Source of the DNA: Streptomyces toyocaensis | GTDB taxonomy: Bacteria > Actinomycetota > Actinomycetes > Streptomycetales > Streptomycetaceae | Direction: 5' to 3' | Assembly: GCF_000725125.1 (NCBI RefSeq) | Contig: NZ_JFCB01000046.1 | Location: 1-43,776, forward strand | DNA length: 43,776 nucleotides | Shown: positions 33,795 through 43,500 of the stretch, piece by piece | Position numbering within the stretch: the first letter of the stretch is position 1 | Layout of the letters: each line of letters starts with the position of its first letter | Translations under genes and position numbers: made by a program | The notes under the pieces: model-generated | What the model was told of the DNA's origin: nothing | Databases searched by the model: none | What the model saw: the letters and a program-made list of their open reading frames with translations, nothing else

Positions 33795-34783
33795 ATCTCA
33801 TTCAGCTTCACCCTCGGGTCGATCAGGCCGTAGAGCAGGTCGGCGAGCAGGTTTCCGGCGAGGACGGCGGCGGTGGCGAGGGTGGTGAGCGCGGCCAGCA
33901 GCGGGAAGTCGACGGCGGTGGCCGCCTCCACGGTGGCCGCCGCGATGCCCGGCCAGCTGAAGACGCTCTCCACCAGCAGGGCACCGGTGATGAGTTCGGG
34001 GACGCGGGAGCCGATCAGGGTGAGCACGGGCAGCAGTCCGCAGCGCAGGGCGTGACCGAGCAGGACGGTGCGCTCGCTCAGGCCGCGGGCCCTGGCCCCG
34101 CGCACCGGGTCCTCGGCGAGGGCGTCGCCGACGCCCTGACGGACGTAGAGGGTGAACCACGGCAGCTGGGAGACGGCGAGAACACCGGCGGGCAGGATCA
34201 GGTGGCTCGTGACCTGTCCGGCGGTGACCCGGTCGCTGCCGGCGTCGGTGAGGCCGCCGGCCGGGAGGACGTCCAGTTGGAGGGCGAACAGCCAGACGGC
34301 GAGCAGGGCGATCCAGAAGACCGGGGCCGCCTCCAGGGAGTACGCGAGGGAGGTGACCGCGCGGTCGAGGAGGGAGCCGGGGCGGCGGGCGGCGAGCACG
34401 CCGAGCACGGTGCCGAGCAGGACGGCGACGGCGAACGCCACGGCGCACAGCAGCGCCGACCAGACCAGGCGTTCGCCGACGACCTCGGCCACGGGCTGCC
34501 GCATGACGGTGGACTGGCCGAAGTCACCGCCGAGCGCGGAGGTCAGCCAGTCCCACCAGCGGGCGGTGAACGGCCGGTCCACGCCGAGGTTCTCCCGCAG
34601 CCGGTCCAGGGTCTCCCGGTCGGCGCCGAGCGCGGCGGTGCCCGCGTAGGCCTTGACGGGGTCGAAGGGGGAGGCGGCGGCCACCGCGAACACGCCGAAG
34701 GTGACGATCAGGAGCACCGGCACGGCGTACAGGGCACGCCGTGCCGTGAGCCGTGCCATCGCTCCCCAGGGGCCGCCTGTCAT
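33791..34783 (-). CDS. ABC transporter permease, DppB/NikB-like
   Basis: 330 residues. The ATG at 34781-34783 overlaps the stop of the binding-protein gene (ATGA), so I prefer it to an ATG eight codons further in. Six helices are present. The DppB-type extracytoplasmic segment (RETLDRLRENLGVDRPFTARWWDWLTSALGGDFGQSTVMRQPVAEVV) is present, and the EAA loop (ARARGLSERTVLLGHALRCGLLP) contacts the ATPase. Confidence 0.95.
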   Translation of the reverse strand: MTGGPWGAMARLTARRALYAVPVLLIVTFGVFAVAAASPFDPVKAYAGTAALGADRETLDRLRENLGVDRPFTARWWDWLTSALGGDFGQSTVMRQPVAEVVGERLVWSALLCAVAFAVAVLLGTVLGVLAARRPGSLLDRAVTSLAYSLEAAPVFWIALLAVWLFALQLDVLPAGGLTDAGSDRVTAGQVTSHLILPAGVLAVSQLPWFTLYVRQGVGDALAEDPVRGARARGLSERTVLLGHALRCGLLPVLTLIGSRVPELITGALLVESVFSWPGIAAATVEAATAVDFPLLAALTTLATAAVLAGNLLADLLYGLIDPRVKLNEM

Positions 34784-36369
34784 GTCCGGGGCTGCCAGTC
34801 CTCGGCGTTCCACCACGGTCCGCCGGCGAAGCCGTGCTCGTGCGGTTCGGTCTGGGTGGTGAGGTCCTTCCAGCGGTCGGTGAGGACGTACAGGTGGTCG
34901 ATGTGGGTGAGGAAGGTGTAGCCGGGGTCCTTGGCGAGTTCGCGCTGGAGGTCGTCGTAGGCGGCCTCGCGGGCCTCGGCGTCCTGGCTGCGCCGGCCGG
35001 TGTCGAGGGCCTCGTCCACGGCCGGGTTGTCGTAGCGGGCCATGTTGTTGAAGCCGTCGCCGGCGAGGGAGGAGTGCAGCAGGGTGTAGAGGCCGAAGTC
35101 GGGGTCGCCGGTACTGCCGAAGCCCGCGAGCACGGCGTCCTGCTTCATCCGGGGCTCGATGACCTCCCAGGTGGCGCTCTCCACCTCGACGTCGATGCCG
35201 GCCTTCTTGGCGTCGGAGGCGTAGGCGAGGGCGTGGTCCTGGCGGACCTTGTCGCCGGAGGGGTAGTACAGGGTGAAGCGGGCGCGGCGGCCGTCCTTGG
35301 CGCGGACGCCGTCCTGGCCGGCCCTCCAGCCGGCCCGGTCCAGGATGCGCCCCGCTTCGGCGAGGTCCTGGGAGCGTTCGACGTCCTTGGCGAACCAGGG
35401 GTCGTCGACCGGGAGCGGGCCGTAGGCGGGGCGGCCGGCGCCGTCGAGGATCCCCTCGACCATGGCTTCGCGGTCCACGGCGAGGTCCAGGGCCCGCCGG
35501 ATCGCGGTGTCGCCGGTGACCGGGTTCCCGGTGGGCAGGGTGACGGCGCGGACGTCGTAGGTCGTCGCCCGGTACGTCACCTTGTCCTCGTCGCCCTGGA
35601 AGGTGGCGGCGAGACGGGGGGGCAGGATGGCGCCGTCGAGGTCGCCGGAGCGCAGGCGGGTGGCGCGGACGTCGTCGTCGGCGATGATCGCCATGGTGAG
35701 CTTTTTCACCTTCGGGGCGCCGCCCCAGTAGTCCGGATTGGCCTTGAAGGTGAGCTTTTCTCCTTTGCTCCAGCCGGTGAGGACGTAGGGGCCGGTGCCG
35801 ACCGGTTCGGTGTTGAAGGCGCCGGTGTTGGGGTCCTGTTTCCCGGCGATGTGCTCGGGGACGACGGGCAGCACCGTGCGGGCGGCGAACGCCGCGTAGG
35901 GGTGGTCCAGGGTGAAGACGACCTTGTCGTCGCCGACCGCGCTGACCTCCTTGATCGCGTCGAGTTCGCTCCGGGCGGGGTTGTTGGTCCTGTCGTCCAG
36001 CACGGTGCGGTACGTGAACACCACGTCGTCGGCGGTGAGCGGCTCGCCGTCGCTGAACGTCACGCCCTCGCGCAGGGTGTACGTGTACGTGCGGCCGCCG
36101 TCCGTCACCGCGGGGAGCGCCTTCGCGAGCGCGGGCTCGAGGCTCAGGTCGGCGTTCCGGGCGAGGAGTCCGTCGAAGATCTTGGAGTTGCCGTCCTTGC
36201 CGTAGCCGAGCAGGGGACTGAGCGTGTCCGGCTCGGAGGAGACCCCGATCACGACGGATTCGGCGGCCGCGCCGCCGTCCGCCCCGCCGTCACCCGGAGC
36301 CGAACAGGCGGCGACGGCACCGGCCGCCGCCAGCACGGCGGCGGCCCCCCGTATGCGTCGGGTCGTCAT
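34780..36369 (-). CDS. Lipoprotein substrate-binding protein, SBP family 5 (peptide/nickel type)
   Basis: 529 residues. Lipoprotein signal MTTRRIRGAAAVLAAAGAVAAC with lipobox Cys22. Family 5 features: VIGVSSEPDTLSPLLGYG, FDGLLARNADLSLEPALAKALP, FSDGEPLTADDVVFTYRTVLDDRTNNPARSELDAIKEV, and VGTGPYVLTGWSKGEKLTFKANPDYWGG. The nickel-specific clusters of NikA are not obvious, so ligand identity is open: peptide, Ni/Co chelate or metallophore. It is first in the operon sbp-dppB-dppC-dppD-dppF, divergent from a B12-riboswitch cobalt operon. This makes metal-chelate uptake worth testing. An AT-rich upstream region carries a -10-like TAATAT and two TGTTGCAT repeats. Confidence 0.92.
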   Translation of the reverse strand: MTTRRIRGAAAVLAAAGAVAACSAPGDGGADGGAAAESVVIGVSSEPDTLSPLLGYGKDGNSKIFDGLLARNADLSLEPALAKALPAVTDGGRTYTYTLREGVTFSDGEPLTADDVVFTYRTVLDDRTNNPARSELDAIKEVSAVGDDKVVFTLDHPYAAFAARTVLPVVPEHIAGKQDPNTGAFNTEPVGTGPYVLTGWSKGEKLTFKANPDYWGGAPKVKKLTMAIIADDDVRATRLRSGDLDGAILPPRLAATFQGDEDKVTYRATTYDVRAVTLPTGNPVTGDTAIRRALDLAVDREAMVEGILDGAGRPAYGPLPVDDPWFAKDVERSQDLAEAGRILDRAGWRAGQDGVRAKDGRRARFTLYYPSGDKVRQDHALAYASDAKKAGIDVEVESATWEVIEPRMKQDAVLAGFGSTGDPDFGLYTLLHSSLAGDGFNNMARYDNPAVDEALDTGRRSQDAEAREAAYDDLQRELAKDPGYTFLTHIDHLYVLTDRWKDLTTQTEPHEHGFAGGPWWNAEDWQPRT

Positions 36370-36384
36370 CGAACCTCACATCCT

Positions 36385-36409
36385 TGTTGCATGCTTGTCG
36401 CTGTTGCAT
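36385..36409. promoter_or_regulatory. Direct repeat TGTTGCAT (17-base period) at the ABC operon promoter
   Basis: TGTTGCAT occurs at 36385-36392 and 36402-36409, inside the upstream region of the binding-protein gene. On the minus strand it reads ATGCAACA twice, just downstream of a TAATAT -10 candidate, the position of a repressor operator. The Nur (nickel) box TTGCAA-N5-TTGCAA shares the TTGCA core but not the spacing. Confidence 0.45.
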
Positions 36410-36585
36410 ATTAGACGCAGCAAGACCCCGCCCGGGACGGCGGCTCCTCGGTCCCCCGCCCCTGCGGGCGTCACCGCTCGTGTCAAGTGCGCAGGTGTGC
36501 GCCGCGCCGTGAGCCGCCGGGCGCCGTCCGCGCGCCCCCGTGACCGCTTGTCACCGGGCCGCTGCGGGCACTACTGTCACCACGC

Positions 36586-36737
36586 CTTGGTGACGGGAAA
36601 TCGGTGCGATACCGGTGCGGCCCTCGCCACTGTGATCGGGAAGTCCGGCTCCGGCCCTCACGGGCAGCCACTGGGTTCGCAAGGACCCGGGAAGGCGGAG
36701 CACGGGCGGTGGTACCCGTCAGCCAGGAGACCGGCCA
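36586..36737 (+). ncRNA. Cobalamin (adenosylcobalamin) riboswitch controlling cbiMNQO
   Basis: Conserved blocks occur in the right order. TTGGTGACGGGAAATCGGTG is at 36588 onward. GGCCCTCGCCACTGTGATCGGGAAGTCC and GCCACTG follow, then CGGGAAGGCGGAGCACGGGCGGT, and finally the B12 box AGCCAGGAGACC (36721-36732). It begins about 200 bases upstream of the cbiM ATG. The stretch between it and GGAGAGGG (36764) is short and GC-rich, so coupling to translation is more likely than a terminator switch. High cobalamin would shut off cobalt uptake. Confidence 0.95.
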
Positions 36738-36783
36738 AGGCGCGTCAACCATCCACGAGGTGCTGGAGAGGGTCTGCTGAGCC

Positions 36784-37494
36784 ATGCACATAGCCGAGGG
36801 TTTTCTGCCTCCGGCGCACGCGGTCGCCTGGGGCGTCGCGTCGGCGCCGTTCGTCGTCCACGGAGCCCGGTCGCTCACCCGTGAAGTGAGGGAACACCCC
36901 GAGAGCACCCTGCTGCTCGGCGCTTCGGGGGCCTTCGCGTTCGTCCTGTCCGCACTGAAACTGCCCTCGGTGACCGGGAGTTGCTCCCACCCCACCGGCA
37001 CCGGACTCGGCGCCGTCCTGTTCCGGCCGCCGGTGATGGCGGTGCTGGGCACCATCACCCTGCTGTTCCAGGCGCTGCTGCTCGCCCACGGCGGGCTGAC
37101 CACGCTGGGCGCCAACGTCTTCTCGATGGCGATCGTCGGCCCGTGGGCCGGGTACGGCGTCTACCGGCTGCTGCGCCGGTACGACGTGCCGCTGATGGTC
37201 TCGGTGTTCTCCGCCGCGTTCGTCGCCGACCTGTCGACGTACTGCGTGACGAGCGTGCAGCTGGCGCTCGCCTTTCCCGACCCGGGCAGCGGATTCCTGG
37301 GCGCGCTGGGCAAGTTCGGCTCCATCTTCGCCGTCACGCAGATCCCGCTGGCGGTGAGCGAGGGGCTGCTGACCGTGCTGGTGATGCGGATGCTCGTGCA
37401 GTCCAGCCGGGGGGAACTGACCCGGCTCGGGGTGCTCGTCACCTCGGCGACCGGTCGGAAGCGGGCGGAGTCGGCCGGGGCGGTGAGCCGATGA
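36784..37494 (+). CDS. cbiM: Cobalt ECF transporter substrate-specific protein CbiM
   Basis: 236 residues. MHIAEGFLPPAHAVAWG carries the N-terminal Met-His pair of CbiM/NikM, where the backbone and His2 bind the metal. Hydrophobic helices follow, with KLPSVTGSCSHPTGTGLGAVLFRPP and LLAHGGLTTLGANVFSMAIVGPWAGYGVYRLL, the family's hallmark segments. It is the S-component that selects Co2+ (or Ni2+). GGAGAGGG at 36764 is 12 bases upstream. The stop overlaps cbiN by four bases. Confidence 0.97.
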   Translation: MHIAEGFLPPAHAVAWGVASAPFVVHGARSLTREVREHPESTLLLGASGAFAFVLSALKLPSVTGSCSHPTGTGLGAVLFRPPVMAVLGTITLLFQALLLAHGGLTTLGANVFSMAIVGPWAGYGVYRLLRRYDVPLMVSVFSAAFVADLSTYCVTSVQLALAFPDPGSGFLGALGKFGSIFAVTQIPLAVSEGLLTVLVMRMLVQSSRGELTRLGVLVTSATGRKRAESAGAVSR

Positions 37495-37904
37495 GCCGCA
37501 ACGCGAGGATCAACGGCCTGCTGCTGCTCGCCGTGGCGGCGCTGGCGGTGCTGCCGCTGGTGCTCGGGCTCGGCGACCACAAGGAGGAGCCGTTCACCGG
37601 CGCCGACGGCGAGGCGGAGACCGCGATCACCGAGATCGACCCGGACTACGAGCCGTGGTTCTCGCCGCTGTACGAACCGCCTTCCGGGGAGATCGAGTCG
37701 GCGCTGTTCTCCCTGCAGGCGGCGATCGGCGCGGGCGCCCTGGCGTACTACTTCGGGCTGCGGCGCGGGCGGCGGCAGGGCGAGGAGCGCGCGTCGGCGC
37801 GGTCGCGGGACGCGGCGGGCGCTGCCGGCGGGGACGTCGCCGCGGGCGCGGACACCGGGGCCGGTGCGGGCGGCGACGGGGCCGCGTCCGGGTCGCGGGA
37901 CTGA
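37491..37904 (+). CDS. cbiN: Cobalt transporter accessory subunit CbiN
   Basis: 137 residues; ATG overlaps the cbiM stop (ATGA). Two transmembrane segments (INGLLLLAVAALAVLPLVLGLG and ALFSLQAAIGAGALAYYFGL) flank the conserved extracytoplasmic loop FTGADGEAETAITEIDPDYEPWFSPLYEPPSGEIESALF, which contains the CbiN-type A-x-x-x-I/V-x-x-x-x-P-x-Y-x-P-W motif. A longer Gly/Ala/Asp tail than in enteric CbiN (about 40 residues) is added. Confidence 0.95.
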   Translation: MSRNARINGLLLLAVAALAVLPLVLGLGDHKEEPFTGADGEAETAITEIDPDYEPWFSPLYEPPSGEIESALFSLQAAIGAGALAYYFGLRRGRRQGEERASARSRDAAGAAGGDVAAGADTGAGAGGDGAASGSRD

Positions 37905-37908
37905 TCCC

Positions 37909-38658
37909 GTGCTGCCGATCGACGCGGCGGCGCACGGCAGTCGCTGGCGCCGCCGTCATCCCGTGGACAAGGCCGTACTGGGCTTCGGCCTCACCGTGCT
38001 CGCGATCTCGTTGCCGCCCTGGCCGGGCGCGGCCCTGGTACTGGTGACCGCGCTCGCGGTGCTGCTGGGCCCGGCGGGCGTGCCGGGGCGGCGGCTGTGG
38101 CGGGCGTACCGGGTGCCGCTGGGCTTCTGCGTCACCGGAGCGCTCACGCTGCTGGTGCAGGTGGGCGGTCCTGAGGGGTTCGTGTCCCCGGCGGAGGACG
38201 GGCCGCTGCGCGCCGGGGAGTTGCTGCTGCGCACCTCGGCGGCCTCGCTGGGCGTGCTGCTGTTCGCGTTCACCACGCCGATGTCGGACCTGCTGCCGCG
38301 TCTGGTGCGCGCCGGGGTGCCCGCGCCGCTCGTGGACGTGGCGCTGGTGACGTACCGCATGAGCTTTCTGCTGCTCGACTCGGTGCACCGCGTCCGCCAG
38401 GCGCAGGCGGCCCGGCTCGGACACACCACCCGGGCGGCGACCTGGCGGTCCCTCGGCGGGCTGGGCGCGACCGCGTTCGTCCGGTCCTTCGACCGGGCGG
38501 CGCGGCTGCAGACCGGTCTCGCCGGACGCGGTTACGACGGCACCCTGCGCGTGCTGGTGCCCGAAGCCCGTGTCTCCGTGCGGTTCACGCTGTGGAGCGT
38601 GGCGCTCCTGGCGGCGCTGACCGTCCTCACCCTCGTACTGGAAAGGCCGTTGAAGTGA
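37909..38658 (+). CDS. cbiQ: Cobalt ECF transporter T component CbiQ
   Basis: 249 residues from a GTG five bases after the cbiN stop, with GGGA upstream. Four or five transmembrane helices. Contains the EcfT coupling motif region (RSFDRAARLQTGLAGRGYDGTLRVL, the A-R-G family motif) that contacts CbiO. TGA overlaps the cbiO GTG by four bases. Confidence 0.95.
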   Translation: MLPIDAAAHGSRWRRRHPVDKAVLGFGLTVLAISLPPWPGAALVLVTALAVLLGPAGVPGRRLWRAYRVPLGFCVTGALTLLVQVGGPEGFVSPAEDGPLRAGELLLRTSAASLGVLLFAFTTPMSDLLPRLVRAGVPAPLVDVALVTYRMSFLLLDSVHRVRQAQAARLGHTTRAATWRSLGGLGATAFVRSFDRAARLQTGLAGRGYDGTLRVLVPEARVSVRFTLWSVALLAALTVLTLVLERPLK

Positions 38659-39491
38659 GCGAGTCCGTGCTGGTGGCCCTGCGGGGCGTGTCCTTCGCCT
38701 ACGAGGACGGCCCGCCCGTGCTCACCGGCCTCGACTTCGAGGTGCGCGAGGGGCGCGCGCTGGCGCTGCTGGGGCGCAACGGCAGCGGCAAGACGACGCT
38801 GATGCGGCTGCTCAGCGGTGGACTGCGCCCTGTCCGGGGTGAGTTGGCCGTCGAGGGGCGGACCGTCCGGTACGACAGGAAGGGGCTGACGGCGCTGCGC
38901 ACCACCGTGCAGTTGGTGGTGCAGGACCCCGACGACCAGTTGTTCGCCGCGTCCGTGGGTCAGGACGTGTCGTTCGGGCCACTGAACCTGGGCCTGTCCG
39001 ACGCCCAGGTGCGCGCGCGGGTGGCGGAGGCGCTGGCGGCGCTCGACATCACCGCGCTCGCCGACCGGCCCACGCACCTGCTGTCCTACGGGCAGCGCAA
39101 GCGGACGGCGATCGCGGGCGCGGTCGCCATGCGCCCCCGTGTCCTGATCCTGGACGAGCCGACGGCGGGCCTGGACCCCGACGGCCAGGAGCGTCTGCTC
39201 ACCACCCTCGACGGACTGCGCGGGACCGGCACCACGGTCGTCATGGCGACGCACGACGTGGACCTGGCCCTGCGCTGGGCCGACGACGCGGCCCTGCTCA
39301 CCCCGTCGGGCGCGCACACCGGCCCCGCGGCCGTCATGCTGGCCCGCACGGACCTTCTCGCGGCGGCGGGACTGCGGCTGCCCTGGGGCGTCGCGGCGGC
39401 CCGGCTGCTGCGCGCCTGCGACCTGTTGCCCGACGCCGCGGCCGGCCCCCGCACGGCGGAGGAACTGGTGGCCGCCCTGGGCGGCGGATGA
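38655..39491 (+). CDS. cbiO: Cobalt ECF transporter ATPase CbiO
   Basis: 278 residues. GTG overlaps the cbiQ stop (GTGA). Walker A GRNGSGKTT, Q-loop VVQDPDDQLFAASVGQDVSFGPLNLGL (an EcfA hallmark), signature LSYGQRK (Tyr and Arg-Lys variant of LSGGQQ, usual for CbiO), Walker B VLILDEPTAGLD, H-loop MATHDVD. It powers cobalt uptake for B12 synthesis. Terminated by the hairpin at 39500-39540. Confidence 0.97.
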   Translation: MSESVLVALRGVSFAYEDGPPVLTGLDFEVREGRALALLGRNGSGKTTLMRLLSGGLRPVRGELAVEGRTVRYDRKGLTALRTTVQLVVQDPDDQLFAASVGQDVSFGPLNLGLSDAQVRARVAEALAALDITALADRPTHLLSYGQRKRTAIAGAVAMRPRVLILDEPTAGLDPDGQERLLTTLDGLRGTGTTVVMATHDVDLALRWADDAALLTPSGAHTGPAAVMLARTDLLAAAGLRLPWGVAAARLLRACDLLPDAAAGPRTAEELVAALGGG

Positions 39492-39499
39492 CCGCGCCG

Positions 39500-39540
39500 G
39501 CGTGCGGGGCCACCGTCCGGCGGACGGTGGCCCCGCACGC
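39500..39540. terminator. 19-bp bidirectional hairpin terminator after cbiO
   Basis: A perfect stem pairs 39500-39518 with 39522-39540 (core GTGCGGGGCCACCGTCC) around a GGC loop. It lies between cbiO (plus) and the GDSL lipase gene (minus, ending at 39550) and is well placed for both. Confidence 0.92.
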
Positions 39541-39549
39541 GCACTCCCG

Positions 39550-40347
39550 TCAGGCCACGGAGCGGAAGGCCGGCAGGTATCCGCCGGACTGGCCGCTCGC
39601 CTTCGGGTGGTAGGAGTTGACGATGTTGAACCAGTCCACGCTGTGCAGCCAGGAGTCACCGGAGCAGATCTCGTGACCGGTGAACTCGTCCACCACCGAC
39701 GAGAAGGAGAACCCGGCGTTGGCCGCCCGCTTCGCGAGGACCCCGTTCAGCACGTCCGAGGCGTTGTTGATCGCGCTGCGCTCGGTCTCGGTGAGGCCGG
39801 CGATGCAACTCCCCGACAGCTTGTAGAAGCGCGGGTATCCCAGGACGACGACGTGTGCCTGCGGGGACCGGGAGCGGATGCCGCTGTACAGCGAGTCCAG
39901 ACTGCCGGGCAGCGTGGTCTGCATCTGCGAGACGGCGGTGTTGACGCGGGAGACGCAGGTGGCCTCGCTCTGCAGCACGCAGGTCTGCATGACGTCCGCG
40001 AACCCGACGTCGTTCCCGCCCGCGGTGACGCTGACCAGCGTGGTGGAGGAGCTGAGCGCGCCCAGTTGCCCGGAGGCCACGCTCGACGTGGTCGCGCCCG
40101 AGCAGGCGACGAATCTGAACGACGACGGGGCGTTGGCGTTCGCCCACAGCTGCGGGTACGCCTTGGTGCTGCGCAGGCAGCTACCGCTTTCGGAGGTGTA
40201 GCTTCCCGCGCCCACCCCGGAGGAGTAGGAGTCGCCGAGAGCGACGTAGTTGCCGCCTGCGGCCGAAGCCGGCTGAGCCAGACCGAGCACGGCCGCGGCA
40301 CCCATCGCGAGGGTTGCCAGGTATGCCCCAAGAGAACGCACGGACAC
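39550..40347 (-). CDS. Secreted SGNH/GDSL-family lipase/esterase
   Basis: 265 residues from a GTG at 40345-40347 (another GTG two codons in is possible; GGGCGG upstream). A signal peptide of about 29 residues (GAYLATLAMGAAAVLGLAQPASAA) ends in an AXA cleavage site. The SGNH blocks are present: GDSYSSG (Ser40), the second block Gly in SGATT, GGND (third block), and the C-terminal SYHPKASGQ with the catalytic His. Six Cys residues would form the three disulphides of the Streptomyces GDSL lipases. Monocistronic; shares the cbiO terminator. Confidence 0.95.
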   Translation of the reverse strand: MSVRSLGAYLATLAMGAAAVLGLAQPASAAGGNYVALGDSYSSGVGAGSYTSESGSCLRSTKAYPQLWANANAPSSFRFVACSGATTSSVASGQLGALSSSTTLVSVTAGGNDVGFADVMQTCVLQSEATCVSRVNTAVSQMQTTLPGSLDSLYSGIRSRSPQAHVVVLGYPRFYKLSGSCIAGLTETERSAINNASDVLNGVLAKRAANAGFSFSSVVDEFTGHEICSGDSWLHSVDWFNIVNSYHPKASGQSGGYLPAFRSVA

Positions 40348-40571
40348 GGCAGTCCGCCCTTCGAATGTGAGGGTCAGGGGAGAGGTTCATGAAGCAACCA
40401 AGGTTGTAGCAGCCCTCTGTACCGCTCGGTAACACCCAGAAAAAAAGTCATCCGGTATGCCCGAATGATCGTTCGTCAGGGCGAGCTCCGCGCGTAGATA
40501 AACGTGCGACCCGTATCGATCGGGTGAACATCGGGCCGCTCGGGCCCATGCGTCGCTCGGGCCCGCGACCG

Positions 40572-43500
40572 CTAACTCCGGCCGGACGCACGGGTGATGG
40601 CCGACTCGACGGCCGCGACGCGGTCGCCGAGGAGGGTCAGGGCGGCGACCGCACGCGCCAGGGCGTCCTCGCCCGAGCCGCTCGCGCCTGTCGGGGCGTG
40701 CGTGCGGGCGTGGGCGGCCTTGAGCCCGGCCCAGCGGGCCGCCTGTGCGGGGGTGAGCGTGCCGCGCAGTTCGGCGAGCTTGAGCAGGTTCGCCTCGGCA
40801 CCGGTGGTGAGGGTCTGGGCCTCGGCCGTGTAGTGGTCCTCGATGACGGCGGTCAGTTCGGAGCCGTTCATGACGGGCTGGATCCGCTGGGCGATCCTGT
40901 TCATGTTGCGGTAGGAGCCCTGGAGCCGGAACGGCGGCTCGGTGCGGGCGTCGTCGGACTGGGCGGCGGAGGCGATGTAGGCCGCGTTGACGGCGAGGAC
41001 CGTACGACGGGCGGTGAGCAGATGGCGCAACACCGCGAGGACGCGCTCCAGTTCGGCGGGCGCGTAGGGATGACCGAGGCGGTCGGGGCGGGCCGTGGGG
41101 TCGTCGCCGGCGAGGCGGATCAGCACTTCCAGGTCGGCGCGGTCGCGGGAGGCGAGCGGGGTGAGCACCGGGTTGGCGGTGAGGGCGTTCTCCACGAAGC
41201 TGAGCGCGAAGACTTCCTCCTTGCCGGTGAGGACGTCGCCGAGGTTCCACACGTCGGCACGGTTGGCCAGCATGTCGGGGATCCGGAAAACCTCCCCGGA
41301 CTCGGTGTAGGGGTTGCCGGACATGCAGACGGCGAACCGCTTGCCGCGCAGGTCGTAGGTCCGCGGCTCGCCCTCCCACACGCCTTCCACCCGGCGCGTG
41401 GCGTCGCACAGCGGGATGAACTTCTGCAGCAGTTCGGGCGAGGTGTGCTGGATGTCGTCGAGGCAGAGCAGGGTGTTGGTGCCGGCGGCCAGCGCGAAAT
41501 TGATCTTCTCGACCTCCTGGCGTGCGGTGGCGTTCGGCGCGTCGGCCGGGTCCAGCGAGGTGACCGCGTGACCGAGCGCCGGGCCGCTGATCCGCACCAT
41601 GACCAGGCCGAGCCGGTGGGCCACGTACTCCATGAGGGTCGTCTTGCCGTATCCGGGCGGGGAGAGGAGCAGCAGCAGTCCCCCGGTGCCGGTGGCGGCG
41701 GACCCGCCCGTGGTGCCGAGCTGTTTGGCGAGACTGTCGCCGACCAGCGGGAGGTAGACCTCGTCGACCAGCCGGTTGCGGACGAACGGCGCCATCACGC
41801 GGGGGCGGTGGTCGTCCAGGCGCAGCCGGGCGCGCTCGGCGGTCACCAGGGCGGTGCGGCGGCGCTGGAAGGCGCGGAAGGCGGGCACGTCGCGCGCCCT
41901 GAACTCCGCGGTGCGCTCCAGGAACTCGTCCAGGCGGAGGGTCAGACGGCGGCCGGTGATCCGGGGGTGGGTGGAGATCAGGCCCTCGACGGTGACGGTC
42001 AGCGGTGCGTCCGACGGGTGACGCGGCACGTCCGGGCAGAGTTCGGCGGCGACGGCCTCGGCGAGGTCGCCGGGGGTGACGTGGTCACCGGTGGCGGTGG
42101 TGTAGGCCGTCAGCCATGCCTCGACCAGCTGGCGGCGGTCGGTGAGGCCGGCCAGGGCGGGGAGGTCCTCGTCGTAGGCCTCGGTCGCGACCGTGCGGCG
42201 GAAGGTTTCGAGGAGGGTGCGGGTACGGCTGCTGATGACGAAGCCGTGGGGGCCGGTGGTCAGTTCGTCGAGGAGGTAGGCGGCGCAGGATTCGGGGCGG
42301 ACGGTGGCGTTCTCGTCCCGCTCCCCCACGGCCCGGTCCCACTCCCGCACGGCGCGGGCGAGTTCGTGGCGCAGCGCGTCCAGCGCCGGCGGCGGGCCGA
42401 AGGCGTCGCGGACGCGGGCCAGGGAGCGGGCGCGGCGGGTGAGGTCCTCCCGCTCCCGGGCCGTGGTGCCGTGCGCCCAGTACAGCAGGGCGTGCGCGCG
42501 GGCCGCGGAGGCGTGGCGCAGGGTGCCGGCGCCCTCGTACAGGGGCAGTACGGCGGTGAGGATCGCGGTGGCGTCGTGGTCGTGGACTCCTCGCTCGTAA
42601 CCCTCGTCGTACGCCTCCTCGGCGGCCTTGCGCACCAGCGCGGCGAGGTCGTCGGCGCCGGTCAGGGCGTCGGGTCCGTGCTCGTGAAGCAGTCGGGCGG
42701 CGAGGTGTTCGGCGCGGTGGACCGCGGGCGACTCGGACGGCAGGTGCCGGTCCCACAGGGGGCGGTCGGCGAGGAGGGCGGGGTCGGTGACGGGGGCGCG
42801 GTAGTCGGTACCGGTGAGGGCGAGGGCGAGGCCGTCGCCGTGCGGGACGACGGTCAGGTCGAAGGGCTGCGTGGAGACGGCGAAGCGGTGGGCGCCGAGA
42901 CGGATGGTGCGTCCGCCGTCCGCGTAGAGGTCGGTGCGGTCGCGCAGGGCGCGGGCGGCGTCCTCGTGGGCGGAGCGCAGCCGGCCGTCGAGTTCCTCGG
43001 CCCGTACCCGGTCGCCCAGTGCGCGCAGCTCGTCGGCGGTGCGGCGGACCTTGGCCACGAGGGGGTCGGAGGCGAAGAAGGTGCTCACCGCGTCGGTGTC
43101 GGCGAGGGCGGCGGAGCGCCGGGCGATCGTCCCGAGGACGCGGTCGGCGGCGGAGGCGAGCTGTTCGGCGCGGCGGGCACGGGCGTCGGTGAGGCTCTGC
43201 TTGCGGGCGGAGAACGCCTCGTAGATCTCGGTGCGCCTGGCGGCGAGTTCGCCGAGGACGTCGTCGAACTCCGCGAAGCGTGACTCCAGGGCCTCCAGCT
43301 GGCTCAGGACCCGCGTCAGCTGGTCGTCGCACACCTCGGGGTCGTCCGCCGCCGCGAGGGCACCGGTGACCGTCTGGCCGAGCAGGGCGAGCTCGGCGGC
43401 GAACCCCGCGCGGGCCTCCCGGTCGAGGAGTCCGCGCCGACGGGCGTCGAGGGAGGCGCGGGCGCGGTTGACGCCGCCCATGGCGTCGGCGACCCGTTCG

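Noticed and set aside
36402..36409. Nur (nickel regulator) box at the ABC operon promoter
   Set aside because: Half-site TTGCA matches but the TTGCAA-N5-TTGCAA arrangement does not; only a generic direct repeat is reported.
40524..43283. 919-codon plus-strand frame opposite the DUF3686 ATPase
   Set aside because: Low-complexity Gly/Val/Glu translation without domains; the minus strand has Walker motifs and continuous coding.
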